Assembly (NCBI GenBank): GCA_018350325.1
Contig: JAEVLN010000001.1
Span: forward strand, 4,865,254 to 4,929,253
Origin: Globodera rostochiensis
Taxonomy: Eukaryota; Nematoda; Chromadorea; Rhabditida; Heteroderidae
Length of the DNA: 64,000 nt
Direction of reading: 5' to 3'
Notes under the pieces: generated by a model
What the model was told of the DNA's origin: nothing
What the model saw: only the letters and a program-made list of their open reading frames with translations
Databases searched by the model: none
Translations under genes and position numbers: made by a program
Shown here: in pieces, positions 22,486 to 34,526 of the stretch
How positions within the stretch are numbered: position 1 is the stretch's first letter
Layout: each line of letters opens with the position of its first letter

Positions 22486-25400
22486 TCATTCATCTGTGGC
22501 TGTTTTGCCCGATTCTGTGGAACACGATTCGTCCGCCACCCTTCCGAACAGTTCATGACAATCCGTGCTTTTCAACAAACGATCGCTGTCATACTGTGAA
22601 GAATATACAATTCGATGAACGAATGTCCAGACCCTCTCTAACCATCACATAATGCGTTCGAACCATTCTGTCCTTAGCTCTAATCGCCAAAACTTCCCCT
22701 CCGGCGACGTCTCCATTTTCCTCCTCCCAATCAGTGGAAAGGTCGCCCTCGTCGAATAGCCCTTGCGGGTTTCCGATCAACATAAAGCGAGGCGACTTCC
22801 CACTGGTCTCCTTCAACACATTCAGACAGCCGATATTGCATTTGCGTATCCAAATAGTCAGAAGTTCTGATAAAAATTATGAAAATATTTGTGTTAATTC
22901 AAACACCACCACCACCACCTGGCTGGTCCGCCCACGAACTTCGCCATTCCACAACTCGCACATTGTCCAGCACGGTGTACTCAGCCGTCGAATGGGCGAT
23001 TTTGACTGTATGCACCACAGAATTTGGATTCAGGCGAAAAGTGAGTGCTGAAATATTTAAAAAAGATTTTCATATTATTTAAATATGTTCAAACATCAAT
23101 TCTTAGCTTATTTCCCAACTCAATTGGATGGATTCACCCAAACCATAAATGGTCGATGTCACCTGTTCAGTCAGATGTTTGTTATCACTGCCTTTTATTT
23201 ATTGCATTTCCAAACCAATTTTATTTATTTCAAAATTTTTATAAGAGAAAGGAAATCAAACGGGCAAAGAAAGAAAAGAAAAAAGAAGAGAATTCTCCGT
23301 TGGCGAAAGCCCCGCCCCCTGCTGAACTGGGAGAGGCAATAAAAGTGGGAGTTTGTCTTGCCGAAAAGGAGCCCGAGACCATTGATCCCATCCGCCCCCA
23401 GCGTTCTTTCCTCCACTCAAAAACGCCCCCAGCGTTCTTTCCTCCACTCAAAAACGCCCCCAGCGTTCTTTCCTCCACTCAAAAACGCCCCCAGCGTTCT
23501 TTCCTCCACTCAAAAACGCCCCCAGCGTTCTTTCCTCCACTCAAAAAACGCCCCCAGCGTTCTTTCCTCCACTCAAAAACGCCCCCAGCGTTCTTTCCTC
23601 CATTCCTCTACTCAAACTTTTTCAGATGTTTTTGTAAATTGTCGGCATAACAAATTTATTAAAATTTTGTTCGGTGCCTATGGCATTTCTTCTGTGGCCG
23701 TGATGCCGTGGTCGCTGCAGCTGTTTCCCCTTCCCGTCCTTTCCCACTCGGTTCAGCCATCTTTCCCCGAGTAAAGGTGAAAATTGGACCATTTTTTCAG
23801 TGCCAACGATCTCCCAAAAAAACCCCCCCCCCCCTCCAATAAAATTAAAGGCATTGCTAACTTAAATTATCCATCCTCTCAAAATTCTTTTCGAGGGGGA
23901 AAATCATTTTTAATGATTATTTATTAATTATATTGTCTTTCAGCCATTTTCCCGTCATGCGCACAAACTTCGATGCTTTGTTGATCCTCGGGAACTTTAT
24001 CTGACTTCCGGCCCCGCCTCGGCGGACCCATGGCCAATGGTAGGAAACGCTGAAGTCGCCCCAGGACCAACCATCGAAATTTTCACCTTACAAATTAGCT
24101 TGTGAAATTCCATATTTTTACATATAATGTGTTATGTTTATTTGTTGCTTTAACATTTAATGTATTAATAAAAGAACTTAAATATTCGATGAATTGTTTT
24201 AAGCTATGTATATCGATTTAGCCCCTTTTCTATCGTTAATTATTCGACCAAATTCCCAAGTTGCTGCATCCCGTGACTTCCTTCCTCCCAACAGCAAATA
24301 TTTAAAGTTAATGAGAGAAAATGAGTCAATTATTTACTTGTCGCCGCCATCAGTAAAAAGATAAGAAAAGGCTGAAAGGCACAGGCCACATAATGTGGCC
24401 GGCGGCGGGACTAAAGGCGGGCCCCAGACGGCGGACGCCTGGGGGGGAATGTTACAAATATTTGTTGTTTGTGAGTGAGTTGTAATGCGTGACACCTGAC
24501 GACAAAATATGGAGCACAAAGTTCAAGATGTAAAAGAACTCGGAACTGATTGGAAGAAAGAGGGAGTTCGGAAGTTCAGGAAGCTGGGGAGGCTATGCCA
24601 GTACTTCGGCTTCTTATAATACGGTCCGGTCAACGGATACGCTTCGACACCGGCCGAGGTCTTTCCCTTGAAGGCTTTCCCAGCTCGTTAGCTTTAAACC
24701 CACCGAATTTTTGCAATTGGCCGTCCGATGAGTAAATGTTTTGGCAAATCTCTCTGAAAGTGAGTCGAGCACACGAAGAACATCTCAGCGTGCACGTCGT
24801 TTCGGCACAAGTGCACACCCCGTTCCGAAGGCACACAGTCTCAATAATCTGTGTGCTGAACTGGTTGTGATTGTTGATACCTAATTATGCTTACATCGGG
24901 CGAAGGTTGTCGGCTTCGATCCAACACCATCATTTGCATAAAAGGAGGCCGAAGTTGAGAAGTTGGGAGAGTCTGCAATTCGAAACTCCATTTGAATCGT
25001 TTTAATTGATTAGACCCGGGGATAAAAAGCGTCAAGTTGCGTGAGAAATGATTGCGTTGGTGGCCGTCCTGACGAAGAGAATTGCTGCCCGTCTTTGTCG
25101 GCGTCCTCCGTTTGATGGCGGCCTTTGCTCCGCCGATGTTTTTTGCTTCGGCGAAGCCGCGGCCGCGGCACGCGTTCGAGGAGAGAATCGAGAGACCCAA
25201 CTCCTTCAATCGCTGGGCCAAAGTCCAAATTGTCAGGCAGAACAATCAATTGTCCGAGGGTGAGGTCTGAGAATGATCGTATAGAGAGAATAATAATGGC
25301 CTAACAACACCGACGATGATGGTTCGCAGTGATAGCAATGGGAGCCAAATCAGTGGGAGCGTACGGATTCTCGGGCTCTATCAAAGTCACTGCAAGAAGA

Positions 25401-28400
25401 AAGATGAAAAGCAGTGCCAATAAGACGAAAGGCTGCAAAAACCCACCAGTGTAAACGATCGCTTCCTCTTTAATCAAATTTGAAAGCACAAAATGAACGG
25501 CGGAGAGACTGACTCGGGGGCCGGCTTGGAATTGAACAGACGAATTCTGAATTGCAGAATTGAACTCGGGGGCTCGGAGGAGGGGGGGGGGAGGGGGGAG
25601 ACCAGAATTTGGACGAGGTGTGGTCTTGAGGTGAAACCCGTGAAGAGTCCATGCTCAATTTGGACCGCCCGGATCAGCTGAGAGTGCGAACTTGGAGGAA
25701 CGAATTATATTTGTTGTAATAATCTTCTGCTAACAAATGAGTACATTATGGTGACTGTCTGCAACACAAAGTTCGGATGAGTTCTGGACTGTGCCAAACT
25801 AAGCGTGACCGGCTCCACATCGTTGGGGTCTCGTCTTGAACGCCGTCTCTTCTCCATCAGAACCCTAACGCCGAGAAGAAGTCTGAAAGACTAATATTTA
25901 AAACATTGCCAGAGGGGAGACTCACTTCGCTTCGCCCTTCGTCTCTATTTCCATTGTGCTTGCTGAAGGACTTACGCTCAGTGAAAATGGCAATTCGTCC
26001 GCATTAAATTGACGTGACAACGAAGGCGAAGATGCAATTGAAAAATTCCCCTGAAGCGATTATTGGGATTTATTCCCGCCAAATTTTCGATTGCCTGGAG
26101 CGATCCAAGCAATGCCTGCCGGGCTTGGCGGGCGGCATTCGCCGAAACAAATTGGAAAAGTGCCCTCGAAGCGAAGAAAGAGTCCTGCTGGGTGAATGGA
26201 TTTGATCTTTGGTTTACGAAGAGAAAGAAAGGAGCTGACCGGGCCTGGAACCGTCAAGTCCAGACCCGACCCGTGTCTAATTCAACAAACACTCTGACCA
26301 GAGCATTTTCATATTGCCTTCGGCTGTCCTGCTGTTCCACCAGCCAATTGCTCAAAGCGTCAAAGTCGAATTCGTTCTTCCAGTACCGATACACGGAATG
26401 TTCTCGAGTGTACGCAAGAAGTGCCAATGCGTTGGTAAGAACAGTTGAACTCTTTTGAAGTAGGCAGTTCAAAAACATCAAAAATCAAATGTCCCAAACG
26501 CACCTTTTGAACACTTCGCTCCAAAACTCCGTGCGCCGTTCCCTTTTCTTCAAAGTCCTCAACGGGTCCCCAAAAGGGCGCCGTGTCATCTCGCAGAGTC
26601 GCAGTGGCCAGTCGTGAACGCATTATGGACCTGTAACTTTACAATAATGAAGCAAATTATGGCCAAACCGAGTAGCCGCCGTGGACATGTAGGCCAATGC
26701 GGCGATGACTCGGATGTCGTAGCGCTTGTTGAGGTCGACCGAGCGGTAAAAGGAGGAGTGGAGCTGTTTCCACGACTCCTTCGCAAGCGGGGACTACCGC
26801 TCAATTGAACGTATGTTCAAAGCAACAACATTTTCATTTGGATTAGCTTTTATTGGTTGGTCAAAAGCTTTAAATTCAGAATTTGATTAAAAGCACTTAC
26901 TGCAGCACAAGCGTACGCGGAACAGTCCATGACGGCTTGGACAAAGAGACTTTCCAGGAAAAGCCTTTGCTCGGATGGGTCATTCTGAGGAAAAAATGTT
27001 CTTCAGAGACAACAACAAAATGCCAAACAAAAAAGGCGTCCATTCCCATGCCGCCGAAGTCCGTCTCCGACCCCGCCGACCCCTTTCCGCCGCTGTCAGT
27101 CCCATTCAGCAAAGTGCGCGCCTCACGGGCCAAAAATGCGATGGGTCCGCAAATCAAAAAAAGGCAAAAACGGAAGTTCAAAAAGGACAGAATAAAGCGA
27201 ACATATTCCTCCGCCGCCCTTTGTTCACAAAGCAGCGAAGTGGCCAAAGTGGTCAATCTGAAGAAAAGTTCAAAATTTAGAAATAGGAGGGGACTTAGAA
27301 GGTCTAAATCAGGGGAGATTAAAAATATTCATTTTTTGCCAATTTCTGTTTAAGAGCTTACACCAAATTGCGCTCTGTCGGTTCTTTCGGTCGTCCAAAC
27401 TCGCCAAAACCACAATCTTTGTGCCGATGTTCGCAGTCAGAAAAGGTCAGCAGTTCGGAGAGTACTGTTGGCTTTTTGTTTTCAAAAAAGTGCAATTTTT
27501 CTCACAAGTGCCGAGCAAAAGCTCTCTTTGTTCCGTCCATTCTCTGTCAGTGCCATCCTTCGCTTCCGCCGCCGATTCGTCGCGCCCCTCTCCGTCTCCG
27601 GCCCCGGCTCCCACGGTCAACATCGTCCTCACCGACTTCAGCTCGTACGTGAGGAATGCCAATTCCTTGAGCAGATTGGGCAAACTGTACCCCTGGAGGG
27701 GCCGTTCCGACGACTCAGCCATCCTTCGCCTTTTTTGTCGCTCTGAGGAAATCATTTTGGAATGAATGACGGAGACCAAAAACCTTTGGCTTTGGTGGAC
27801 TCTTTTCCGGAACTTCGCAAGTTCCTCTCACTGCTCTCCTCCTCGGAAAATGCGTTTAAAACGGGTCGGTTCCGTACTCTGTGCATAGGCGCGTTTCCCC
27901 GGGGGTCGAGCGGAGAGGCGACGCTCAAAAGTTCGGTGCTGAGAGCGGGCGGGAAACTTGGCACAAACTCTGAACAAATTATGCTAATTTGTGAATTGAC
28001 TAAATATGGACAGTTAAAATGGCACTATTTTATTTCCCTATAAACCGTGCCCCCCCCCCTAATCTTTGCGAACTCACTGGAAAACTCCACGCCCAAATTG
28101 TACACTTTCCGCCCACCCGCATTGATTGACACTTTTGTCTGCAAAAGGTCTGCTAGTGAACGCTGTTGATCGGAACGATCGGATGAAGACGATTGTTGTT
28201 GTTGCATACTGTAACTGATCACGTCCGGAGCAGAGGCAAGCAGTGAAGTGCGAGCGGTGGACGTTGTCGCGCTGAATGGAAGAAACTCACAAGCTAAGCA
28301 AGAAGATTTGCCCCACTCGCCTTGTGGAGTCGAGAATTTGCTCCAGGGTTATCTGCTGCTCTTCCCCCTCGTCCAGCCGCTTTCTTCTGTAGACGACGAT

Positions 28401-31400
28401 CTGACGAAAGTGTTCTTCCACGTCGACTCGTCTCTGTTGTTGTTATGTCCGTTCATTCATTCATTTAAACCCCCCCCCCCCCCCCCCCATTACCTCGACT
28501 TGGATTTTCTTCGAAATTCTGTCGAACACTGTGGACACTTTGCCCCTGCAATGCCAATCGTGTCCCTTTAGCACATCTTCCGAACGCAGTTCAAAAGACA
28601 AATTATGTGTGCCGGGACGCAGAAAGCGAACGAAGCTTTACAAAGAGAGCGGGACAGACATTTTAGAAAGTTCAAACGCAAAACGCACAAGTTTTTTAAT
28701 TGCATCGGGTTTTCGGGAGTCAGTACCACTCGAGTAAAGTCTGTCTCGCCAAAAGAGCCTATTGGGAAGGGAATTACATAACAATGAAATTTAACGGTAA
28801 TTAAAATTTCTAATTACCGTCCCGGCCAACATCTCCGCAAACTTTCGGAGAAAGTCCACGGAAACAAACGGACATCTTTAATTATGGAAAAGTGAGTCAG
28901 CGAATTAAAAATTGGCTTCGTACGTGCTCATTTCGGGTCAGATTGACGACAGAAACTGCAATATGCACATTGACACTTTCATTCACATAAACGTGCAGGG
29001 GAACGTCGACATCCATAAACACTGAACGAATCGGAGTTACGGCACGGCACGGCACATTCTCGGAGGATACCATGTTTTTTGGCTACCAATGACTGTTTCT
29101 CGGCTTTACAAACGTCTGAGCGGCCTAAAGACCAAAAAGTGGCAACGAAATTCCACGCGGTGACCGAATGGGGCGTCGAGTTCAACTTCACTGCCAAAGA
29201 CCCATTCCTGCTAATATTCAATTAAACAACTCGATAATGTGATATTTAAGACTCGATTCTGTAGTCGTTAAACAGCCACACTTCCGGGAAAAAGTCTCTC
29301 AGACTGAGTTCCTCGCCCGCTTTTTCCTTTTCAGGATGTTCATCTCCAGTTCGTTTTGCTGATCGAAGTGATTGCACATCTTTTTAAATTGGTCACTCCG
29401 GTTAATTAATTATAATTAGTCCAGTCAAATTACCCTCCATGCCACTCGGCGTGGTTTTCAAAGACGGTCGTTGCACCAACCAGTGAACATTTCCTGCTAA
29501 TTGGAAGGGTCGGAGGATGTCGTTGGGGGAGGGGGGGGGGTGTACGGACTTTAAGGTAAATATAGTGATTCTCGAGAGTCTCAAATTTCGAGCCTCGGGG
29601 TCAAGTCTCGGTCTCGATCGGGGTCAAGTTTTGGTCTCGGTAAATCTCAGGTCTCGAGCATCACTAGTAAATCAAGATAATCTAAGCCTCTTTTTGCTTC
29701 CCGCCTTCTGCCAAACCCATTTTAATCGGCATTTGTGGCGCGTTTCCCTCCCGGGGCTGCATTTCCGTCAAAGTGTCGGCTCGTTCCTTTCCGCTCTTTT
29801 GCCGCTCGCATTCCTCCTAAATGACCGGTACTTCCACTTACCGTAGGGTCGCCCCCCCCCAAACATTACTTCCATTTCTCGAAGACAATCGTCGGACAAT
29901 CGTGACGATGAAGTCTTGAGGAGCGGCGGACTGCTGCCCTTTTGTGTCACCACCAATGGACATTGCGGGTTCAGTTTTCCTGCCAGTCTACAAACTTCCT
30001 CTAGGAAATTTTTGAATTAATTTTCGAGTCAAACAATCAGTGATCGCATGAACCAACTTCGCTTTGCTAATATTGTCGCAAGTTCGATCAGATTAGAAAA
30101 CCATGCAAAACTTTCTGCACTTTGTTCGCCGGGGGGGTCGGGGCTCAAAAACTCGGAAAAACTCCAAAGGTGGACGGTCCGGGACGAGTCGCCAGTGTTG
30201 GACAAAAGGCCTTCTAATCGGCTATCTTAAAGGTTAAATTTACTCGTCAAATTGGCTGCTGTCCGACCGTATGCGTGAAGAAGAGCCAGAGAATTGGGAA
30301 GAGCCCGCAAATTCACATCCAAAGGCGCGCCGACCGTCACATTCGGCGAAGAAAGGCCAATTGAATATTGCTAAAGTTACGCTTAAAAGTAAAGCCGCGC
30401 CCACATGCTTTTTAAACGTTAAAATTTAATTTTTCTTATTTTCAATGCTTTTCATTGGAATTGGGTCAATCGAATTGGAGGGATGAATCTTTCACTATTG
30501 ATCTCCCTCGAACGATCCAAAATCCCATTCCATGAGAAGGGTGGGGGGGGGGGGGATGGACATCGATTCGTCCGTACAAAACCTTCAGTTAAAATCCCCG
30601 AGGCGCTTTCGTAGAGATCCCAAAATGTTACCGCCGATATTTTCAGGGATTATGTTTTGTCTGTTTTTGTTTTTGTTGCTGTTAGAACACATCAAAATAA
30701 CCGGTAAGAGATTTGTGTAAAGTAATAGCAATTAGGGAAAGTTTTGCAGGATCCACTTCTTTTTATGGTGGCATTCCAGTGCCGGGTCGGCGTGTCCCCG
30801 CCATTCGGATGTTCCAACTATTCCTCAACACGTGCCGATCGTCGCCCACTCTCGACAAACTCAATAAAGTATTCACCCTTCCCCCTCCCCCACAAAATCC
30901 CTCCCATAGCTTATTCAAAATGTAAATGCGGATCAAATAGCGGAAAAGCTACAGCGCAATTTGTACTTTGCCGTAGACGATATGGAAGTTGACGCGCTGA
31001 TGGGAAAATGGCATACGGTATCGTTGTTACGGTAATCGATTAAATGTCGTAATCTTCGCAGGTGATTTACTCGCCGAGTATTCAGCCTGAACGCTGCGCT
31101 ATAAGCTACTGTAAGTCACCGTACATTCTTAAGCAAGTCAAAATCGGTAGATAAACTGCTGGATCGGAGTGTTTATTCGTCAATCTTCGCGACTGTTCAA
31201 TACTCCCTCAAGGCAAGCGATTCAACTATCGAATTGGCACACGGAACTGGCCAAAAATATGGGCCTGATCCAGGAAGTTTGCTAATTATGACAGGCCGAC
31301 CTAATGAGCCATGTCCATGTGAGGATGTAGCGATTCGCATAAATCTAATCAAATTGTTTTAGATTTCCCGGTAAAAGTTGGGCCGATTGACAAGCATTCA

Positions 31401-34400
31401 GGCCAATACGCCTATTTGGTGCTCACTCAGGCCCTAAAACAGCCAACGACAGTGTTGGCCAGGGACCCCAAAGAGTTGGAGGCGACGGCGTCCGGTCCTA
31501 TCCAATCTTTGCACCGTTTCAGATTCGATGTCCTTTTCCGGGAGGAGGTACTCGATTATCTGCGCCGCTTTGGCTATTGGCGAAATGCGTTAATGGGCAG
31601 TGAATTGCAAAGCGCCAATTGGACAAAATGTGCCAACAAAAATTCTCCGTTTTTTGCCCAAATTGAAGCGGATAACGACGGCGGTGACGAGGACAAAGAG
31701 GCCGAGGAGGGAAACGTATGAGCGTTAAATGCCCCAAATTTTTGATAATTTCGACAATTTGTGCATAATTTTACCTGATCCGGGCATTGTTCGGTATGTA
31801 TGAAGAAGAGTCGCATGTCCAAAACAAATTCATTTCCTTTCCCGAAAACATAGAGAACACAGGGACCGGAGCGCATCCGGGCACTGATCGGGATCAGAAT
31901 CCGTCCATCCTTGCCGACCTTTTCCACCAAAATAATGTCACGCCCTCCGTTACAAATCATCTGAAATTTGTGTTTTGAGTTGGGATTGGGTGCCCTGCCA
32001 ATTCTTGGAGACCGCATAATTTAGATCACTGCCTGAGGGCACCCGGGTTTCCAGCACTTCGCCCTCAAAATAATCCACGCGGTTTTGTGGGGTTTGGTCG
32101 GCAACCAATGAAAAGTCCAACGCTTTAGTGCCATTCAGCGCCGGGATGATCAGAGATTCGGCGATGCTGAAGTTGCCGTTCGGAAGTTCACGCCGAGCCT
32201 TTTGGTTTGAGGGGACGTGAAACGGAGAAGGATTGGGGACAGAACTCGGATGATGTAAACGATGCAGCCGGGCTTTATCTCCAATTCAGCCATTGTCCCC
32301 AATTTGTGGAAGGACGACTGGTTCAGTCCGTTCAACGCCTTATCTTCCGAAATGCACTGGGCGACCATTTCGGCACGTCCATTAATCACAAATTGAAGGG
32401 AAGAAAGGGGACGAAGCTGAAGAACAATGAATCAATTATAGAGAACACTAATAAATAATGATGCTAACATAGAACAAAAGCTTTGTGCTCTTTTCCGTGA
32501 AAGCAGGCCGCATCGGGATCTGTAAATTAGTTTTAAATTGGACACTTTGAGTTGAATTTGGCACTTCTAACCAATTCAAATGCGGACCAAAAGGGGTCGA
32601 AGTCTCTCTGTGTCTTTGCTGCTTGGAGAGTGCCGCGCTCGAAAACCTCGGCACTGATTTGAATACGCGTAGACCTTCTGTTTTCGCCGAGGCAATTAGA
32701 CAAATCCAATTTACCGCTCCAAATTCCGGCAATAATCTAAAAGCAATAAAATTGAAAGAGTCAATTAATGGCTTCACTTCGGTAGAGAGAAGTTTCTTTT
32801 GGGGATGTAAAAATGCGGCCGATTGGTCGCCGTTGGATGGGCCCTCCGAAATGTTCAAAGCATTGGGAGGCGAACATCGAAGCGTCAATTCGCCGCTGAC
32901 CGGCATTCCGTGGGCAAAACTAATGCGTAAAAGCGAATTATGAATAATTAATAAGGAAAATGCCAAAACCGCGCGGAGACGACACTTTTCACGGACATCG
33001 TAGTGATTGTCTCCACAAGGTCCAGAAACACGTGAAATTTGGGTACAACTGAAAAATTGAAGCAATTAGCTGGTCCATTTTAAATCGGTTTGGTCGGAAC
33101 ACATCGGATCCCGACCGAGCGTTCTTCAATCCCGACGGGATCGAAATCCCTTCGGGATTTTCTTGGGATCCCGCAAGATTAAATTGGGGTTCCCGACTGA
33201 GCCATAGCTCATTTAAAAAAAATCTTGATTGAAAAATACTTTGTAAAAATTTTCTCGACAGCGCCTCAAGCAATTTTGAGAATATTCTTAACCCAGCAAT
33301 TTGATTTTAAAAGTAATTAGTATTAATGATTTTTACGTTTGGCTTAAAATTATTATACTTTAACTCGACTGCATCAATAATCAAAAGTTTAATTATATAA
33401 TGTCAAAAATGGTGTTCCTCCCATAAATGCCCAACTTACTGTACTCCCTGACGTGGATGGACCGCTGAAAGCGATTCGAAGTGACCATTTCCCTCTGTCC
33501 GGTGTGCTCAACAGCAAAAGCAACGATTTTCCATTCGCCAAATCGAAGAAACTTTGAAATTGATACAAATTCAATTTGTTAAATTATGCAAAAGCATAAA
33601 AAATACTTTTGGCAAATCAAAATGTTCTGCCAAAAAGCTTTCGGTTTTTGCCTTTTGGTGGTCGTTGTTCGTCCCATCGGTTTGTGCAGATTTCGCTCCG
33701 CTCGTTTTGTTGAAAATGCGAAATGATTTTTGATCCTTTGGTGGGTGAGGTGATTAATGTGAATTAGTGAATAAATGAATGAATTAATTATAATCATTTT
33801 AAAATTTAAAACTACCAAAAGTTGAAATTGGATGGGGCCCGTGTACAGAAGGCCATTACTCGTCAACGGCAATGCCCGTACATTTACTGTGCCAAGTCGG
33901 GGAAGTGCCATAGAACAAATTAAAAACTGACTGACCTCTTTCACCGGGTCTATAGAACACTTTGTCAGTTTGAATGAACATTTGGCGCAGGTCGGAAGTG
34001 CCAGCCAGCACAGAGTCAAAAAGTCGGTGTCCGCTCACTTCGACTTTTATGTAAAAGTTGTTGAGGAGACCCCCGGAGGGGTCTTTCTTCGGAATGAACA
34101 CTTTGAAGGCACATATTCCCCCTGAGGCAATATTTCACTCTTCATCCATTTTAGGCACTTACTTGTGGATTTTTGCCGTTCAAAAAACAATTCATTCTTT
34201 TGCCCATTTTCATTTTCGCCCTGAACCCTCACCGAAATGTCCACCGACTGAAAACAAAAAATTCGACAAATCAAACAGTCCCTAAAATTAATACCTCCTC
34301 TTCTCCATCAATCGGAATTGGGCTAACAAAAATTCGATTTGTCGCTTCCCAATGGAAAAAGGAGGGCAAAAGAACGATGGGACGGGGGGAAGGCTTTTGT

Positions 34401-34526
34401 TCAGCGTCGCTAAATTAATGTCGGAAATTCTTTCTCAAAGAAATTTGCATACCAAAAGCACAAATTTGGGATCAAAATTGTAAGCAGCCACGGGAAAATG
34501 CGAGCAAAATACGATTTCTTCGGCAT
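22486..34526 (-). CDS. Secreted complement C3/C4/C5-like thioester-family (alpha-2-macroglobulin superfamily) protein
   Basis: Read leftward from ATG at 34526. The first exon encodes a signal peptide (MPKKSYFARIFPWLLTILIP). Macroglobulin domains follow: MG1 (IVLLPSFFHWEATNRIFVSP), FIQTDKVFYRPGE near 33970, VNVRALPLTSNGLLYTG, RISFAHGMPVSGELTLRC near 32910, ICNGGRDIILVEKVGKDGR near 31960, and MG6 (VGAPLDVNLRALPNSLALL) near 30330. The alpha-chain landmark LRDFFPEVWLFNDY is near 29300, then VFMDVDVPLHVYVNESVNV. The thioester-domain region spans about 27800-25900, with LALLAYTREH, FDFDALSNWLVEQQ and QDSFFASRALFQFVSANA. The C-terminus has CLRNGVCTCAETTC (24836-24790), like the C3 segment before C345C, and an NTR/C345C-like module (SVVHTVKIAHSTAEYTVLDN; CNIGCLNVLKETSGK; TDCHELF) ending at TGA 22488-22486. 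The thioester motif GCGEQ was not found. Many exon borders are provisional, and joining everything left of 24000 to this gene is an inference. Confidence 0.82.
23397..23606. repeat. 31-bp minisatellite, 7 copies
   Basis: The unit is GCGTTCTTTCCTCCACTCAA followed by AAACGCCCCCA, at a strict 31-bp period except for one extra A. It lies in a presumed intron near the 3' end of the complement-like gene. Both strands stay open in several frames simply because the unit lacks stops. Confidence 0.95.
29568..29672. repeat. Dispersed TCTCGG-rich repeat, copy 2
   Basis: Words such as AAGTCTCGGTCTCGATCGGG recur, ending GTCTCGAGCATCACTAGTAA. It lies in an intron of the complement-like gene. Confidence 0.75.
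30625..31721 (+). CDS. Secreted lipocalin-like protein, nested in an intron of the complement-like gene
   Basis: Six exons join in phase: 30625-30703, 30750-30868, 30910-31017, 31062-31110, 31151-31318 and 31363-31721 (TGA). The N-terminus is a signal peptide (MLPPIFSGIMFCLFLFLLLL). The core has the lipocalin start MEVDALMGKWHTVIYSPS, with the invariant Gly-x-Trp, then CAISYYKLLDRSVYSSI, GPIDKHSGQYAYLVLTQALK, PTTVLARDP and YLRRFGYW near the C-terminus, then an acidic tail. This layout resembles nematode lipocalin-related proteins, small extracellular carriers of hydrophobic ligands involved in cuticle or lumen matrix. The ligand cannot be told. The whole gene lies between the MG5-like (about 31990) and MG6-like (about 30380) exons of the opposite-strand gene. 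Confidence 0.82.
33069..33200. repeat. Low-copy CCCGAC/GGGAT-rich repeat-like segment
   Basis: Words such as GGATCCCGACCG, CCCGACGGGATCG and GGGATCCCG recur in both orientations. A shorter similar segment (AATCCCGACTAATCC and CAATCCCGAG) is at about 22380-22425. It is likely a diverged transposon remnant inside an intron. Confidence 0.4.

Noticed and set aside
23045..23650. Open frame of 201 codons with a repeated PQRSFLHSKTPPAFFPPL-like peptide
   Set aside because: It only reflects the stop-free 31-bp minisatellite, lies inside an intron, and has no conserved flanks.
27190..27250. LLCEQRA as a thioester motif
   Set aside because: Cys and Gln are separated by one residue rather than two, no Gly precedes, and the flanks look like an ordinary helix.
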